A stretch of DNA of 64,000 nucleotides from Burkholderia sp. Ac-20365 (GTDB lineage: Bacteria; Pseudomonadota; Gammaproteobacteria; Burkholderiales; Burkholderiaceae): positions 1-64,000 of the forward strand of contig NZ_JAAGPI010000047.1 of assembly GCF_017104715.1 (NCBI RefSeq), read 5' to 3'. Made by a program: the position numbers and the translations under genes. Positions 33,681 through 41,836 of this stretch are shown in pieces. How positions within the stretch are numbered: the first letter of the stretch is position 1; every line of letters begins with the position of its first letter. Below the pieces are notes generated by a model. That model searched no databases. It was not told where the DNA came from and was given only the letters and a program-made list of their open reading frames with translations.

Positions 33681-34763
33681 ATGTCCACACTCTTCGATCC
33701 GATCCAGATCGGCGCACTGAAGCTGCCTAATCGCATCATCATGGCGCCGCTCACCCGCATGCGTGCGTTCGACGAACGCGCGCCCGGGCCGCTCAACGCG
33801 CAGCATTACGCGCTGCGCGCGAGCGCGGGGCTGATCATCACGGAAGCCACGTCGGTGACGCCGCAGGGCGTTGGCTATCCGAACACGCCGGGCATCTGGA
33901 GCGAGAAGCAGATCGAAGGATGGAAGAAGGTCATATCGTCGGTTCACGCCAACGGCGGTTTGATCGTGTCGCAACTGTGGCACGTCGGCCGCGTATCGGA
34001 CCCGGTCTACCATGAAGGACAGGCACCCGTCGCGCCGAGCGCAATTGCACCGGAAGGCCACGTGACGCGCATTCGCCCGATGCGCGGCTACACCGTGCCG
34101 CGCGCACTGGAGACGGACGAAGTCCCCGGCATCGTGGAAGATTTCCGGCGTGGCGCGGAGAACGCGAAGCGTGCCGGTTTTGACGGCGTCGAACTGCATG
34201 CGGCGAATGGCTATCTGTTCGATCAGTTCCTGCATGACGGCTCGAACAAGCGCACGGACCGCTACGGCGGTTCGATCGAAAACCGCGCGCGCTTCCTGCT
34301 CGAAGCCGTCGATGCGCTGCTCACCGTGTGGCCGGCCAATCGCATCGGCGTGCATCTGAACCTCATGTCGACTTCGTATTCGATGCACGACTCGAATCCC
34401 CGCGCGCTGTTCTGCTATGTCGCCGAGCAACTGAATGCGCGTCACATCGCGTTCATCTTTGCGCGCGAGTCGCTGGATCGCGGCGATGAGCGCATCGGGC
34501 GCGACGTGCGGCGTATCTTCAATGGCGCGTACATCCTCAATGAAGGCTTGACGAAAGAAAGCGCCGAGCAGGCAATCGAACGTGGAGAAGGTGACGCTGC
34601 CGCATTCGGACGTCCGTTCGTCGCCAATCCCGATCTGGTAGAGCGCTTCCGGCTCGGCGCGGCGTTGAATACGATCAACCCGGAAACGATCTATACCGAC
34701 GACGAAGCGGGCTACAACGACTATCCGCTGCTAGGCGAAGTCGCTGAAGCCACGGGTGGTTAA
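33681..34763 (+). CDS. Old Yellow Enzyme, alkene reductase (NemA-like)
   Basis: A 360-residue classical OYE. Motifs in order are LFDPIQIGALKLPNRIIMAP and LTRMRA, GGLIVSQLWHVGRVSDP, the substrate-binding pair in ELHAANGYLFDQFL (His and Asn), NKRTDRYGGSIENRARF (catalytic Tyr), and AAFGRPFVANPDL. These enzymes reduce maleimides, nitrate esters and enones; E. coli NemA is induced by electrophiles through NemR. The ATG at 33681 follows GAGG and starts the conserved domain, while the frame is open 45 codons upstream across the operator. Control by the adjacent Rrf2 protein is likely. Confidence 0.92.
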   Translation: MSTLFDPIQIGALKLPNRIIMAPLTRMRAFDERAPGPLNAQHYALRASAGLIITEATSVTPQGVGYPNTPGIWSEKQIEGWKKVISSVHANGGLIVSQLWHVGRVSDPVYHEGQAPVAPSAIAPEGHVTRIRPMRGYTVPRALETDEVPGIVEDFRRGAENAKRAGFDGVELHAANGYLFDQFLHDGSNKRTDRYGGSIENRARFLLEAVDALLTVWPANRIGVHLNLMSTSYSMHDSNPRALFCYVAEQLNARHIAFIFARESLDRGDERIGRDVRRIFNGAYILNEGLTKESAEQAIERGEGDAAAFGRPFVANPDLVERFRLGAALNTINPETIYTDDEAGYNDYPLLGEVAEATGG

Positions 34764-34901
34764 AAGACCGTCTGACCGCTCAAACTGAGACGCGCTGTCA
34801 AGCGACGGCGCTTTCAGGCCCTATCATGGTTCGCTGAGTCCATCTCCTGAAGCAGGAAGCAACGGACACCAACGATTCCCCAATAGGGCACGAAAGCGGA
34901 T

Positions 34902-35198
34902 ATGGACGCAGACTTCCTCGACTATGACGCGCTGACACTGATGCTGGAAAAGCGGATTGCCGTCCATATCACGACGGCCCGCAAGAAGCGCTCACACAAT
35001 GAAGAAAAGGAACATCAGTTCTTCGTTGCCGCTGCCAACGAGGCCCTGTTCGTCTGGATGCTGCTTGCAAGCCGCATCAAATCGGCTCACTACGATGCCG
35101 ACAAGGCGCGACTGATCCGGATGATCGAGGATCTCGCGCCTGTCAGCACACTGCCCGCCGGCGAAGATCGCCAGACTGGATTTCTGTCAGTCGTATAG
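34902..35198 (+). CDS. Small hypothetical protein
   Basis: A 98-residue soluble, charged protein I do not recognise. It has an acidic N-terminus (MDADFLDYDALTLMLEKRI), a basic helix (TTARKKRSHNEEKEHQF) and a helical centre with NEALFVWMLLASRIKSAHYD. It has no signal peptide or strong ribosome site. It is followed at once by a good intrinsic terminator, which supports its being a real single-gene unit. The function is unknown. Confidence 0.6.
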   Translation: MDADFLDYDALTLMLEKRIAVHITTARKKRSHNEEKEHQFFVAAANEALFVWMLLASRIKSAHYDADKARLIRMIEDLAPVSTLPAGEDRQTGFLSVV

Positions 35199-35222
35199 GC
35201 CGTCCGCAATGGACGGCTTTTT
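35199..35222 (+). terminator. Intrinsic terminator
   Basis: GCCGTCC and its complement flank a five-base loop and are followed by TTTTT, directly after the stop codon of the small hypothetical gene. Confidence 0.85.
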
Positions 35223-35545
35223 GCGTTGCACTGCAACGCTTCCAGCTCTTGCCAAAGCGTTTTATCCGCGATAACAGATGCGCGTGCATCGATCGTTCGT
35301 TTGCCTCTCTTCTTATAAGCAATGCATGCAATGCCGTTCGAGCCATGCATTTGCCACTCTCCGTCAGAACTGAAAAGCAAAGCACAATAAAGCGTTTGTC
35401 TTTGCAGCGCTAACCAGCTTTAAATATCAAGCTCGCCTTCGCGAGAAGCACACCTTTCCTGACGCATCACATGTTGTCTTCGGATTGGGTGCCGTCATGG
35501 CTCCGCAGCGGAGCGATCTCTTTTCATCGCGATCATGGAGCACAT
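35223..35545. promoter_or_regulatory. Intergenic region upstream of the first sulfonate-type ABC operon
   Basis: 323 bases without a supported gene. It holds an exact 17-bp palindrome (GCGTTGCA-C-TGCAACGC, 35223-35239), a smaller dyad TTATC-CGC-GATAA (35262-35274) and overlapping GCAATGC repeats around 35330. The rest is AT-richer, including TTTAAATATC near 35420. It must contain the ABC operon promoter, but no -35/-10 pair is convincing. Confidence 0.45.
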
Positions 35546-36385
35546 GTGTCTGATCTAACTTCTTCGCGTCACGGGCATGTTTCGCCCTTGCGCACGCGCG
35601 CCGGCGTGTCGAAAGTCACACTGTACAAGTGGCTTTCGTGGGCTGTTCCAGCGCTTGTCGTCGTGTTGTGGGAAGCCGCGGCGCGTCTGGGTCTCATCAC
35701 ATCGCAGGTGCTGCCGGCGCCCAGCAGCGTGCTCGGAACGGCAATCGACCTCGCGCGTAACGGCGAACTGTTCGTCCACCTCGGCGTGTCGTTGCTGCGC
35801 GCTGCCGCGGGCTTTGTGATCGGCGGAACGATCGGGCTGGCGCTCGGCATTCTCGTCGGCTTCTCGCCGTTCGCGCAGGCGCTATTCGACCGCTCGATCC
35901 AGATGGTGCGCGCCGTACCCTTTCTCGCGATGCTGCCGCTCGTCATCGTCTGGTTCGGTGTTGGCGAAGTCGCGAAGATTTTTCTCGTCGCGCTTGCCGT
36001 GCTCTTTCCCATCTACATCAACACGATGCTCGGCATCCGCCAGATCGATCCGAAGCTAATGGAACTTGCGAAGGTGATCGGGCTCGACTGGACCGCCATC
36101 GTGCGGCGGATCATCCTGCCCGGCGCGATGCCGTCGATCCTCACCGGCGTGCGCTACGCGCTCGCTCATGCATGGCTCGCACTCGTGATCGCCGAAACGC
36201 TCGCGACAACCAAAGGCATCGGCTTTCTCGCGATGGATGCCCGTGAATTCCTGCAAACCAATGTCATTCTGCTGACCATGATCATCTACGCGATTATCGG
36301 CGTGATCGCCGACGCCCTGGTGCGATCGCTCGAAGCCCGCTTTCTGTCGTGGCACGCGAACTACGCGCAAGGAGTACGCCAATGA
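35546..36385 (+). CDS. SsuC/TauC-type ABC transporter permease
   Basis: A 279-residue inner-membrane permease with about six helices. The binding-protein-dependent transport signature (EAA loop) is MELAKVIGLDWTAIVRRIIL followed by PGAMPSILTGVRYAL. LPAPSSVLGTAI and MVRAVPFLAMLPLVIVWFG are typical of the nitrate/sulfonate/taurine permease family. I start at the GTG at 35546, which has GGAG five bases before it; the ATG at 35471 has no ribosome site and adds 25 non-conserved residues. It is coupled to the ATPase gene by an ATGA overlap. Neighbouring SsuD-like monooxygenases favour an alkanesulfonate or sulfate-ester substrate. Confidence 0.88.
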   Translation: MSDLTSSRHGHVSPLRTRAGVSKVTLYKWLSWAVPALVVVLWEAAARLGLITSQVLPAPSSVLGTAIDLARNGELFVHLGVSLLRAAAGFVIGGTIGLALGILVGFSPFAQALFDRSIQMVRAVPFLAMLPLVIVWFGVGEVAKIFLVALAVLFPIYINTMLGIRQIDPKLMELAKVIGLDWTAIVRRIILPGAMPSILTGVRYALAHAWLALVIAETLATTKGIGFLAMDAREFLQTNVILLTMIIYAIIGVIADALVRSLEARFLSWHANYAQGVRQ

Positions 36386-37125
36386 GCGCGAGCCTCGCTT
36401 TATCCCGTGAATCGAATGTCCTTGAACTCAATGAAGAGCGTGCGGCGCGGCCAGGGCTCGCCGTATCGGTACGCGGTCTGCAACGCCGTTACGGCGCTCG
36501 GGTCGTCATCGATGCGCTCGATCTCGACATCAACAAGGGCGAATTCGTCGCGCTGCTAGGAGAAAGCGGCTGCGGCAAGACCACGCTGCTGCGCGCGCTG
36601 GCCGGACTCGATCGGCCCGATGCGGGACAGATCCGCGCGCCAGAGCGGCCTTCCGTCGTGTTTCAGGAGCATCGGTTGCTGCCGTGGGCCACGCTATGGG
36701 AAAACGTCGCGCTTGGCCATGAAGCGACCGTTGGCCGCGCGGGTGCCGCTCATGCGCTCAATGAAGTCGGCCTGTCCGGCCGCGAAAACGACTGGCCGCG
36801 CAATCTGTCGGGCGGCCAGGCGCAACGCGTCGCGCTGGCGCGCGCACTCGTTCGCGATCCTGCGCTGCTCCTGCTCGACGAACCGTTCGCGGCACTCGAC
36901 GCGCTCACGCGCATCAAGATGCACGGACTCGTCAAGGAACTCGTGGCACGCCATCAGCCCGGCGTGCTGATCGTCACGCATGACGTGGACGAAGCGCTCA
37001 CGCTCGCCGATCGCATTCTGGTGATGCGCGCGGGGCGCATCGCCGCTTCCTTCCAGCCCAAACACCACACACCCCAGGAGTTGCGATCCGTCCTGCTCGA
37101 CGAGCTGGGCGTACGTGCTCACTGA
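36382..37125 (+). CDS. SsuB/TauB-type ABC transporter ATPase
   Basis: A 247-residue nucleotide-binding subunit: Walker A GESGCGKTT, Q-loop VFQEHRLLPW, signature LSGGQAQRVALARAL, Walker B LLLLDEPFAALD and H-loop VLIVTHDVDEAL. QEHRLLPW is characteristic of SsuB/TauB-like ATPases. It overlaps the permease stop by four bases and precedes the binding-protein gene by 40 bases, so the three genes form one importer operon in permease-ATPase-receptor order. Confidence 0.92.
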   Translation: MSASLALSRESNVLELNEERAARPGLAVSVRGLQRRYGARVVIDALDLDINKGEFVALLGESGCGKTTLLRALAGLDRPDAGQIRAPERPSVVFQEHRLLPWATLWENVALGHEATVGRAGAAHALNEVGLSGRENDWPRNLSGGQAQRVALARALVRDPALLLLDEPFAALDALTRIKMHGLVKELVARHQPGVLIVTHDVDEALTLADRILVMRAGRIAASFQPKHHTPQELRSVLLDELGVRAH

Positions 37126-37165
37126 TCGGATCGCTTTTCAGCATCACATCGAGGACTTTAAAACA

Positions 37166-38170
37166 ATGAACGATCACTCATCTGGCCGCCGCCAGGTTTT
37201 GCGGGCGGCGGGTGGACTGCTGGCCGGTCTCGCCACCAGCAGCGTGCTGCCCGTGCGCGCCGCCGAGCCGCGCAAGCTGACGCGCAACACCGACACGGTG
37301 CGCATCGGCTGGGGCTATGGCAGCCTGCCCGACATCGCGAAGCAACGCGGCGTGTTCGAAAAGACGCTTGCCGCGAAGGGCATCAAGGTCGAATGGATCG
37401 GCCCGTTTCCGAACCACGCACCGTCGATCCAGGCCGTGGTCGGCAACAGCGCTGACTTTGGCTTCTGGGGCTCGACAACACCAGCGCTAGCCGCAATGCT
37501 CGCCGGCTCGCCTATCGTCTTCACTGCGTTCGACGTCTATTCGCCGCGCTCGACGGCCATCATCACGAAGAAGTCGAGCGGCATCAATTCGGTCGCGGAT
37601 CTGGCAGGCCGCAAGGTTGCCGTCAACCGCTCGGGACTCGGCGAGTTTTTGCTGATTGCAGCGCTGGAGAAGAACCATATCGATCGCGACAAGGTTCAGT
37701 TCGTCTATCTGAATCCACCCGATGCCGCACCCGCGTTCGCGCAAGGCAAGGTCGACGCATGGTCGATGTGGTCGCCCGCCGTCGATATTTCGCGCTTTTC
37801 GAACGACGCGCACGACATCTTCAACGAAGGCCGCGACCTCGAATTCCTGATCGACTATAGCTCGCTGGTGACGCGCCGCAAGTTCGCCGACGAGAACTCG
37901 GAACTGGTTCGCGCGGTGATTGACGCGTACTACGTCGAAGGTGCGTGGCAGTCGGCGCATCCTGTCGAATCCGAACAGCTCGTGCAGCGCGAAGCGAAAT
38001 ATCCGGACCAAGTACGCGATTATCTGGCAAGCCTCAAGCGCGTCAATCAGTTCCACGAACCGGACGACGCAGCATTCATCGCGCAGTTGCAGCGCGCCGC
38101 CGACTGGCTCGCCGAACGCAAGATCATCAACTCGCGCATCAAGGTCGCGGATTACAGCGTCAAGGTCTGA
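37166..38170 (+). CDS. SsuA-type periplasmic sulfonate-binding protein
   Basis: A 334-residue binding protein. The N-terminus has a twin-arginine-like leader (SGRRQVLRAAGGLLAGLATS) ending near VRAAEP. The fold then shows VRIGWGYGSLPDIAKQRGVF, VGNSADFGFWGSTTPALAAM and VADLAGRKVAVNRSGLGEF. This is the SsuA/TauA/NrtA family. GAGGAC precedes the ATG; the longer frame from 37115 overlaps the ATPase gene and lacks a ribosome site. Candidate ligands are aliphatic sulfonates or sulfate esters. Confidence 0.87.
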   Translation: MNDHSSGRRQVLRAAGGLLAGLATSSVLPVRAAEPRKLTRNTDTVRIGWGYGSLPDIAKQRGVFEKTLAAKGIKVEWIGPFPNHAPSIQAVVGNSADFGFWGSTTPALAAMLAGSPIVFTAFDVYSPRSTAIITKKSSGINSVADLAGRKVAVNRSGLGEFLLIAALEKNHIDRDKVQFVYLNPPDAAPAFAQGKVDAWSMWSPAVDISRFSNDAHDIFNEGRDLEFLIDYSSLVTRRKFADENSELVRAVIDAYYVEGAWQSAHPVESEQLVQREAKYPDQVRDYLASLKRVNQFHEPDDAAFIAQLQRAADWLAERKIINSRIKVADYSVKV

Positions 38171-38221
38171 TGCAGCCGCCGATGAACGCACACCACACTA
38201 TCCGCGAGGAGCGCCACACGC

Positions 38222-39469
38222 ATGGCTGACTCTGATCCAACCATTGCTCATAGCGGACAGCCGAAGCTGGTTTCGCCGTTGTCCGTTGCGCTCGGCTTGT
38301 CGGGTGTCATCGACGAAATCGCATCGACTGCGGCGCAGCGTGAACTGGCACACCGTCTGCCGCACGACGAGATCGGCACACTCAAGGCACACGGCTTCGG
38401 CGCGTTGCGCCTGGCCGCCGATGCCGGCGGCCAAGGCTTGACCTTGAGCGAACTTCTGACGGTAGCCCGCGATGTAGCGGCGGCAGATTCGAATATCGCT
38501 CATGCGTTTCGCAATCACTTGTGGCAAGTCGAAGCAGCGCTAAGACGGCGAGATCATCCCTTTCACGCTCACGTGCTTGCATTGACTGCGCAGAAGAAAA
38601 CCATCGGACTGAGTTTTGCCGAAACCGATGCGCCCGCAGCAGGCGCACGATCGAGCCGCGTGCTCAGCAAGCTCGAATGGGACGATACGCAACAGCACTA
38701 CGTCGGCTCAGGCGACAAGGTCTACGCAACGGGCAATCTGTATAACGACGCCTTCGTCGGCGTCGCTATCGAAAGCCGCGAGGGCCGCACCGTGCAATAC
38801 GTGCTAGAGCGCGGCGAAGGCGTCGGCGACTATGACGACTGGCAGGGTTTCGGTCAACGTCTGACGGGCTCCGGCACTGCGAGATTTCGCGCTGTGACGG
38901 TCCCCGCCGCGCAGGTTTATCCGCAGGATCCGCCGCGCTCTGACGAAGCTGCGCCTTGGGGATTTACCTTCCATCAGGTGTATCTGACGAACTGCATTGC
39001 GGGCATCGCGCGACGCGTCGCGTTGGACGCGGTGGAAGTGCTGCGCGCGCGCAAGCGCAACTTCTATCACGGCGAAACCACGCATCCCGCCGACGAGCCT
39101 GTGCTGCAGGCCTTGCTTGGCCGGATCCGCGCCTATGCCGCGAGTGTCGAGGCAACAGCCGATCGGGCAGTCGGCGCGCTGCAACGTGCATGGGACGCTT
39201 TTGGCACGAGCGACGAATACGACGCGACACTCGCGGCAACGTTCGCGGCGTCGGAGGCCAAGGTCGTGATCGACGATCTCGCGCCGCAGATTGCCACCTG
39301 GCTGATCGATCTCGGTTCAGGCTCGGTTGTCTCGCGCGTCGGTGCGCTCGACAGGCACTGGCGCAATATCAAGGTGATTGCCTCGCACAATCCGCGGCTC
39401 TACAAGGAGCGTCTGCTTGGGCAAAACCTGTTGAACGGGAAGCTTCCGCCGACAGGCGCATTCTTCTGA
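38222..39469 (+). CDS. Acyl-CoA-dehydrogenase-fold flavin monooxygenase (SfnB/DszC-like)
   Basis: A 415-residue flavoprotein with an acyl-CoA dehydrogenase fold. It has FGALRLAADAGGQGLTLSEL, IGLSFAETDAPAAGARSSRV, YVGSGDKVYATGNLYNDAFV, WQGFGQRLTGSGTARF and a C-terminal block ALDRHWRNIKVIASHNP. The RHWRNxxxxxxHNP ending typifies the DszC/SfnB group, which uses reduced flavin and O2 to oxidise sulfur or nitrogen substrates rather than dehydrogenating CoA esters. It follows the ABC operon by 51 bases and probably processes what that system imports. A clear bidirectional hairpin follows. Confidence 0.82.
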   Translation: MADSDPTIAHSGQPKLVSPLSVALGLSGVIDEIASTAAQRELAHRLPHDEIGTLKAHGFGALRLAADAGGQGLTLSELLTVARDVAAADSNIAHAFRNHLWQVEAALRRRDHPFHAHVLALTAQKKTIGLSFAETDAPAAGARSSRVLSKLEWDDTQQHYVGSGDKVYATGNLYNDAFVGVAIESREGRTVQYVLERGEGVGDYDDWQGFGQRLTGSGTARFRAVTVPAAQVYPQDPPRSDEAAPWGFTFHQVYLTNCIAGIARRVALDAVEVLRARKRNFYHGETTHPADEPVLQALLGRIRAYAASVEATADRAVGALQRAWDAFGTSDEYDATLAATFAASEAKVVIDDLAPQIATWLIDLGSGSVVSRVGALDRHWRNIKVIASHNPRLYKERLLGQNLLNGKLPPTGAFF

Positions 39470-39477
39470 TAGCAGCG

Positions 39478-39497
39478 GGCCACGTCGTAACGTGGCC
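39478..39497. terminator. Bidirectional hairpin at a convergent junction
   Basis: GGCCACGT-CGTA-ACGTGGCC, extended by partial pairing of AGCA and TGCT outside. It sits between the stop codons of two converging sulfur-region genes and is followed by CTCTCCTTT on the plus strand. Confidence 0.65.
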
Positions 39498-39515
39498 TGT
39501 TGCTCTCCTTTGAGC

Positions 39516-40580
39516 TCATTCGCCAAGCAGGCGGCGCACTCGCGGCGCCACTTCTCGCGCGAAGACACGCATATCGGCCTCGAAGGGCTGAAACTGGAGC
39601 ATAAACAGTTCGATGCCCGCACGATGGAACTCGGCGATACGCCGCGCCACCGTGTCATAATCACCGACCAACCCCGCGGCCGTCCCGCCGTTCGATCCCA
39701 CACGCGCCGATTGCGCGAAAGTCTGGATCATCACCACGTTGGGATCGATATTCGCCTTCTGCCGCTCGCGCAATGGCTTGTCGAGTTCGGCGAGTGCAAA
39801 GAGATGCGCGAGGTGTGCGTCGGCTTCGGCCTGCGTCGGTCGTGCAATCACGAACGCCGACAAACCGAAGCGCAACGGAGCCTGCCCCGCTCGCCGGGTT
39901 CGCGCCGATACATCGCCGATCAGGCGTGCGACATCGTCATACGGCTGGCCATTGATGAACCACACATCGCCATGCGCCGCCACCAGCGAGCGCGCCGGCT
40001 CCGACTCGCCGCCCACATAGATACGCGGACGTGCGCGGAACGGGTCGGCGGGCCGCAGCGCGTAGTCGTCGATACGGAAATGATCGCCGTGATGATTCAG
40101 CGTTTCGCCGCGCAACAGCGCATCCACCACGGCGATCCATTCGCGGCCGTATGCATAGCGTTCATCGTGTTCAGGAAACCCGATTCCCGCGCGTTCGAGT
40201 TCGGGACGATTCCACGCGTTCACCAGATTGATCGCGAACCGTCCGCCGCTGATGTGCTCGATCTGCTGCGCCATCTTGGCCAGCACGACAGGATGATAGA
40301 GATACGGCTTGATGGCAGCGATGATCTCGATGCGCGAAGTCAACGCCGCCAGTGCCGCCGACGCCGTCCACGCTTCGAGCTGATCGAGCGAAGCGTCGTG
40401 CGGGTTGATCGTATGCTGCGCGACGAGCACCGAATCGTAGCCGAGCTGCTCGGCCTCCAGCACGAGTGCCTTGTTGCGGGCCCACGATGCGTCGTAGGGT
40501 TCGTCGGGGTCCTGCAGCGCTGCACGGCTGCCGTGCACAAGCGCCCAAATGCCGAAGCGCGGGAGTGAGGTTGTTGCCAT
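39516..40580 (-). CDS. Luciferase-like flavin-dependent monooxygenase (SsuD-related)
   Basis: A 354-residue LLM-superfamily TIM barrel. It shows FGIWALVHGSRAALQDPDEP, LVAQHTINPHDASLDQLEAW, GGRFAINLVNAWNRPELERA, FPEHDERYAYGREWIAVVDA and GGESEPARSLVAAHGDVWF. These match the FMNH2-dependent alkanesulfonate/pyrimidine monooxygenase branch. It is a separate transcription unit: a 125-base leader region with a perfect ten-base hairpin separates it from the ssuD stop upstream. The substrate is probably an organosulfur compound, but RutA-like or dimethylsulfone-type activity cannot be excluded. Confidence 0.85.
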   Translation of the reverse strand: MATTSLPRFGIWALVHGSRAALQDPDEPYDASWARNKALVLEAEQLGYDSVLVAQHTINPHDASLDQLEAWTASAALAALTSRIEIIAAIKPYLYHPVVLAKMAQQIEHISGGRFAINLVNAWNRPELERAGIGFPEHDERYAYGREWIAVVDALLRGETLNHHGDHFRIDDYALRPADPFRARPRIYVGGESEPARSLVAAHGDVWFINGQPYDDVARLIGDVSARTRRAGQAPLRFGLSAFVIARPTQAEADAHLAHLFALAELDKPLRERQKANIDPNVVMIQTFAQSARVGSNGGTAAGLVGDYDTVARRIAEFHRAGIELFMLQFQPFEADMRVFAREVAPRVRRLLGE

Positions 40581-40593
40581 CGGTGCCTGATCG

Positions 40594-40618
40594 ATACACG
40601 TCCATTGAGGACGTGTAT
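40594..40618 (-). promoter_or_regulatory. Leader hairpin before the LLM monooxygenase gene
   Basis: ATACACGTCC pairs perfectly with 40609-40618 across ATTGA, 14 bases from the start codon. It could hide the weak ribosome site or bind a regulator. Confidence 0.55.
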
Positions 40619-40656
40619 GCTACCGCCGCATCCGTTCGCGCGATCTATTTTGTGCT

Positions 40657-40681
40657 GCTATCCATTTATCGAAATGGCATG
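40657..40681 (-). promoter_or_regulatory. Degenerate copy of the sulfur-region promoter motif
   Basis: GCTATC followed by CCATTT-ATCG-AAATGG (itself a six-base dyad) and CATG, resembling the elements at 45845 and 47219. Read on the minus strand it supplies a GATAGC -10-like hexamer about 77 bases before the LLM start codon. Confidence 0.4.
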
Positions 40682-40705
40682 TTGCACCCATGCCGTCGAT
40701 GCCGG

Positions 40706-41836
40706 TTAGCGCACGTTCTGACCTGCACGCACATCGAATGCGCCGCCGGTTAGCACCTGATCGCGCAGTGTCACCGGCTTCTTGCCGGGCAAGAGCGGAA
40801 ACACCAGCTCAGCGAAGCGAATCGATTCTTCCAGATGCGGATAGCCGGATAACACGAAGCTGTCCGCGCCTGCATCGACATATTCCTTCAGCCGTTGCGC
40901 CACCGTCTGTGGATCGCCGACCAGCGCCGTGCCCGCGCCGCCGCGCACCAGCCCCACACCTGCCCAGAGATTCGGGCTGATCTCCAGCTTGTCGCGACGC
41001 CCGCCATGCAATGCGGCCATGCGCTGCTGACCGACGGAATCCATGCGCGCGTAGTTCTCCTGCGCGCGGCGAACGTCTTCGTCGTCGAGCTTGCTGATGA
41101 GGCGATCGGCTTCCGCCCACGCCTCTTCGTTGGTCTCGCGCACGATCACATGCAGACGCACGCCGAGACGCAGTTTGCGTCCGTGCTCCGCGGCGCGGCG
41201 CTGGACATCGGCGAATTTTTCGGCGACGGCAGCGGGCGGTTCGCCCCACGTCAGGTAGGCATCGACATGCTTCGCCGCCAGTTCATGCGCAGCCGGCGAC
41301 GACCCGCCGAAATACAGCGGCGGATAAGGCTGCTGCACAGGCGGATGAAAATTGCGCGCCTGCTCGACATGAACATACTTGCCCTTGTAGTCCACCGTCT
41401 TGCCGGACAGAAGCTCGCGCCACACCGTCAGAAATTCATCGGCGGCGGCGTAGCGTTCGTCGTGCGGGAGAAACACGCCGTCGGCGGCGAGTTCCGTCGC
41501 ATCGCCGCCCGGCACGACATTGAGCAGCAGGCGCCCGTTCAAGGCCTGATCGAGCGTCGCCGCCTGGCGCGCGGCCGCCGTCGGTCCGGTGATCGACGTG
41601 CGCAGCGCGACCAGCAGCTTGATGCGCTGTGTCACGGGTATCAGGCTTGCGGCCGTGACCCACGGATCCTGGCAACTGCTGCCCGTCGGAATCAGCAAGC
41701 CGTCGTAGCCGAGCTGGTCGGCCGTGACGGCGATCTGACGCATATATTCGTTGGTCGGCGCCCGGCCGAAGTCGGACTTGCCGAGATAGCGGGTATCGCC
41801 CGAAGTCGGCAGAAACCAGAAGATGTCGAGACTCAT
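40706..41836 (-). CDS. ssuD: Alkanesulfonate monooxygenase
   Basis: A 376-residue FMNH2-dependent enzyme that releases sulfite from alkanesulfonates, giving the aldehyde. It is strongly similar to E. coli SsuD from the first residues (MSLDIFWFLPTSGDTRYLG) through LLIPTGSSCQDPWVTAASLI, QQPYPPLYFGGSSPAAHELA, LYFGGSS, LTWGEPP, VGQQRMAALHGG, LEISPNLWAGVGLVRGGAG and SFVLSGYPHLEES. The active-site Cys in SSCQDPW and the TWGEPP loop are present. It is the last gene of a four-gene minus-strand operon and overlaps the preceding DszA-like gene by four bases. No ssuE flavin reductase lies in this window. Confidence 0.95.
   Translation of the reverse strand: MSLDIFWFLPTSGDTRYLGKSDFGRAPTNEYMRQIAVTADQLGYDGLLIPTGSSCQDPWVTAASLIPVTQRIKLLVALRTSITGPTAAARQAATLDQALNGRLLLNVVPGGDATELAADGVFLPHDERYAAADEFLTVWRELLSGKTVDYKGKYVHVEQARNFHPPVQQPYPPLYFGGSSPAAHELAAKHVDAYLTWGEPPAAVAEKFADVQRRAAEHGRKLRLGVRLHVIVRETNEEAWAEADRLISKLDDEDVRRAQENYARMDSVGQQRMAALHGGRRDKLEISPNLWAGVGLVRGGAGTALVGDPQTVAQRLKEYVDAGADSFVLSGYPHLEESIRFAELVFPLLPGKKPVTLRDQVLTGGAFDVRAGQNVR

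Noticed and set aside
35223..35545. Possible riboswitch or small RNA upstream of the ABC operon
   Set aside because: Only isolated palindromes are visible; I see no layered structure matching a known riboswitch class.
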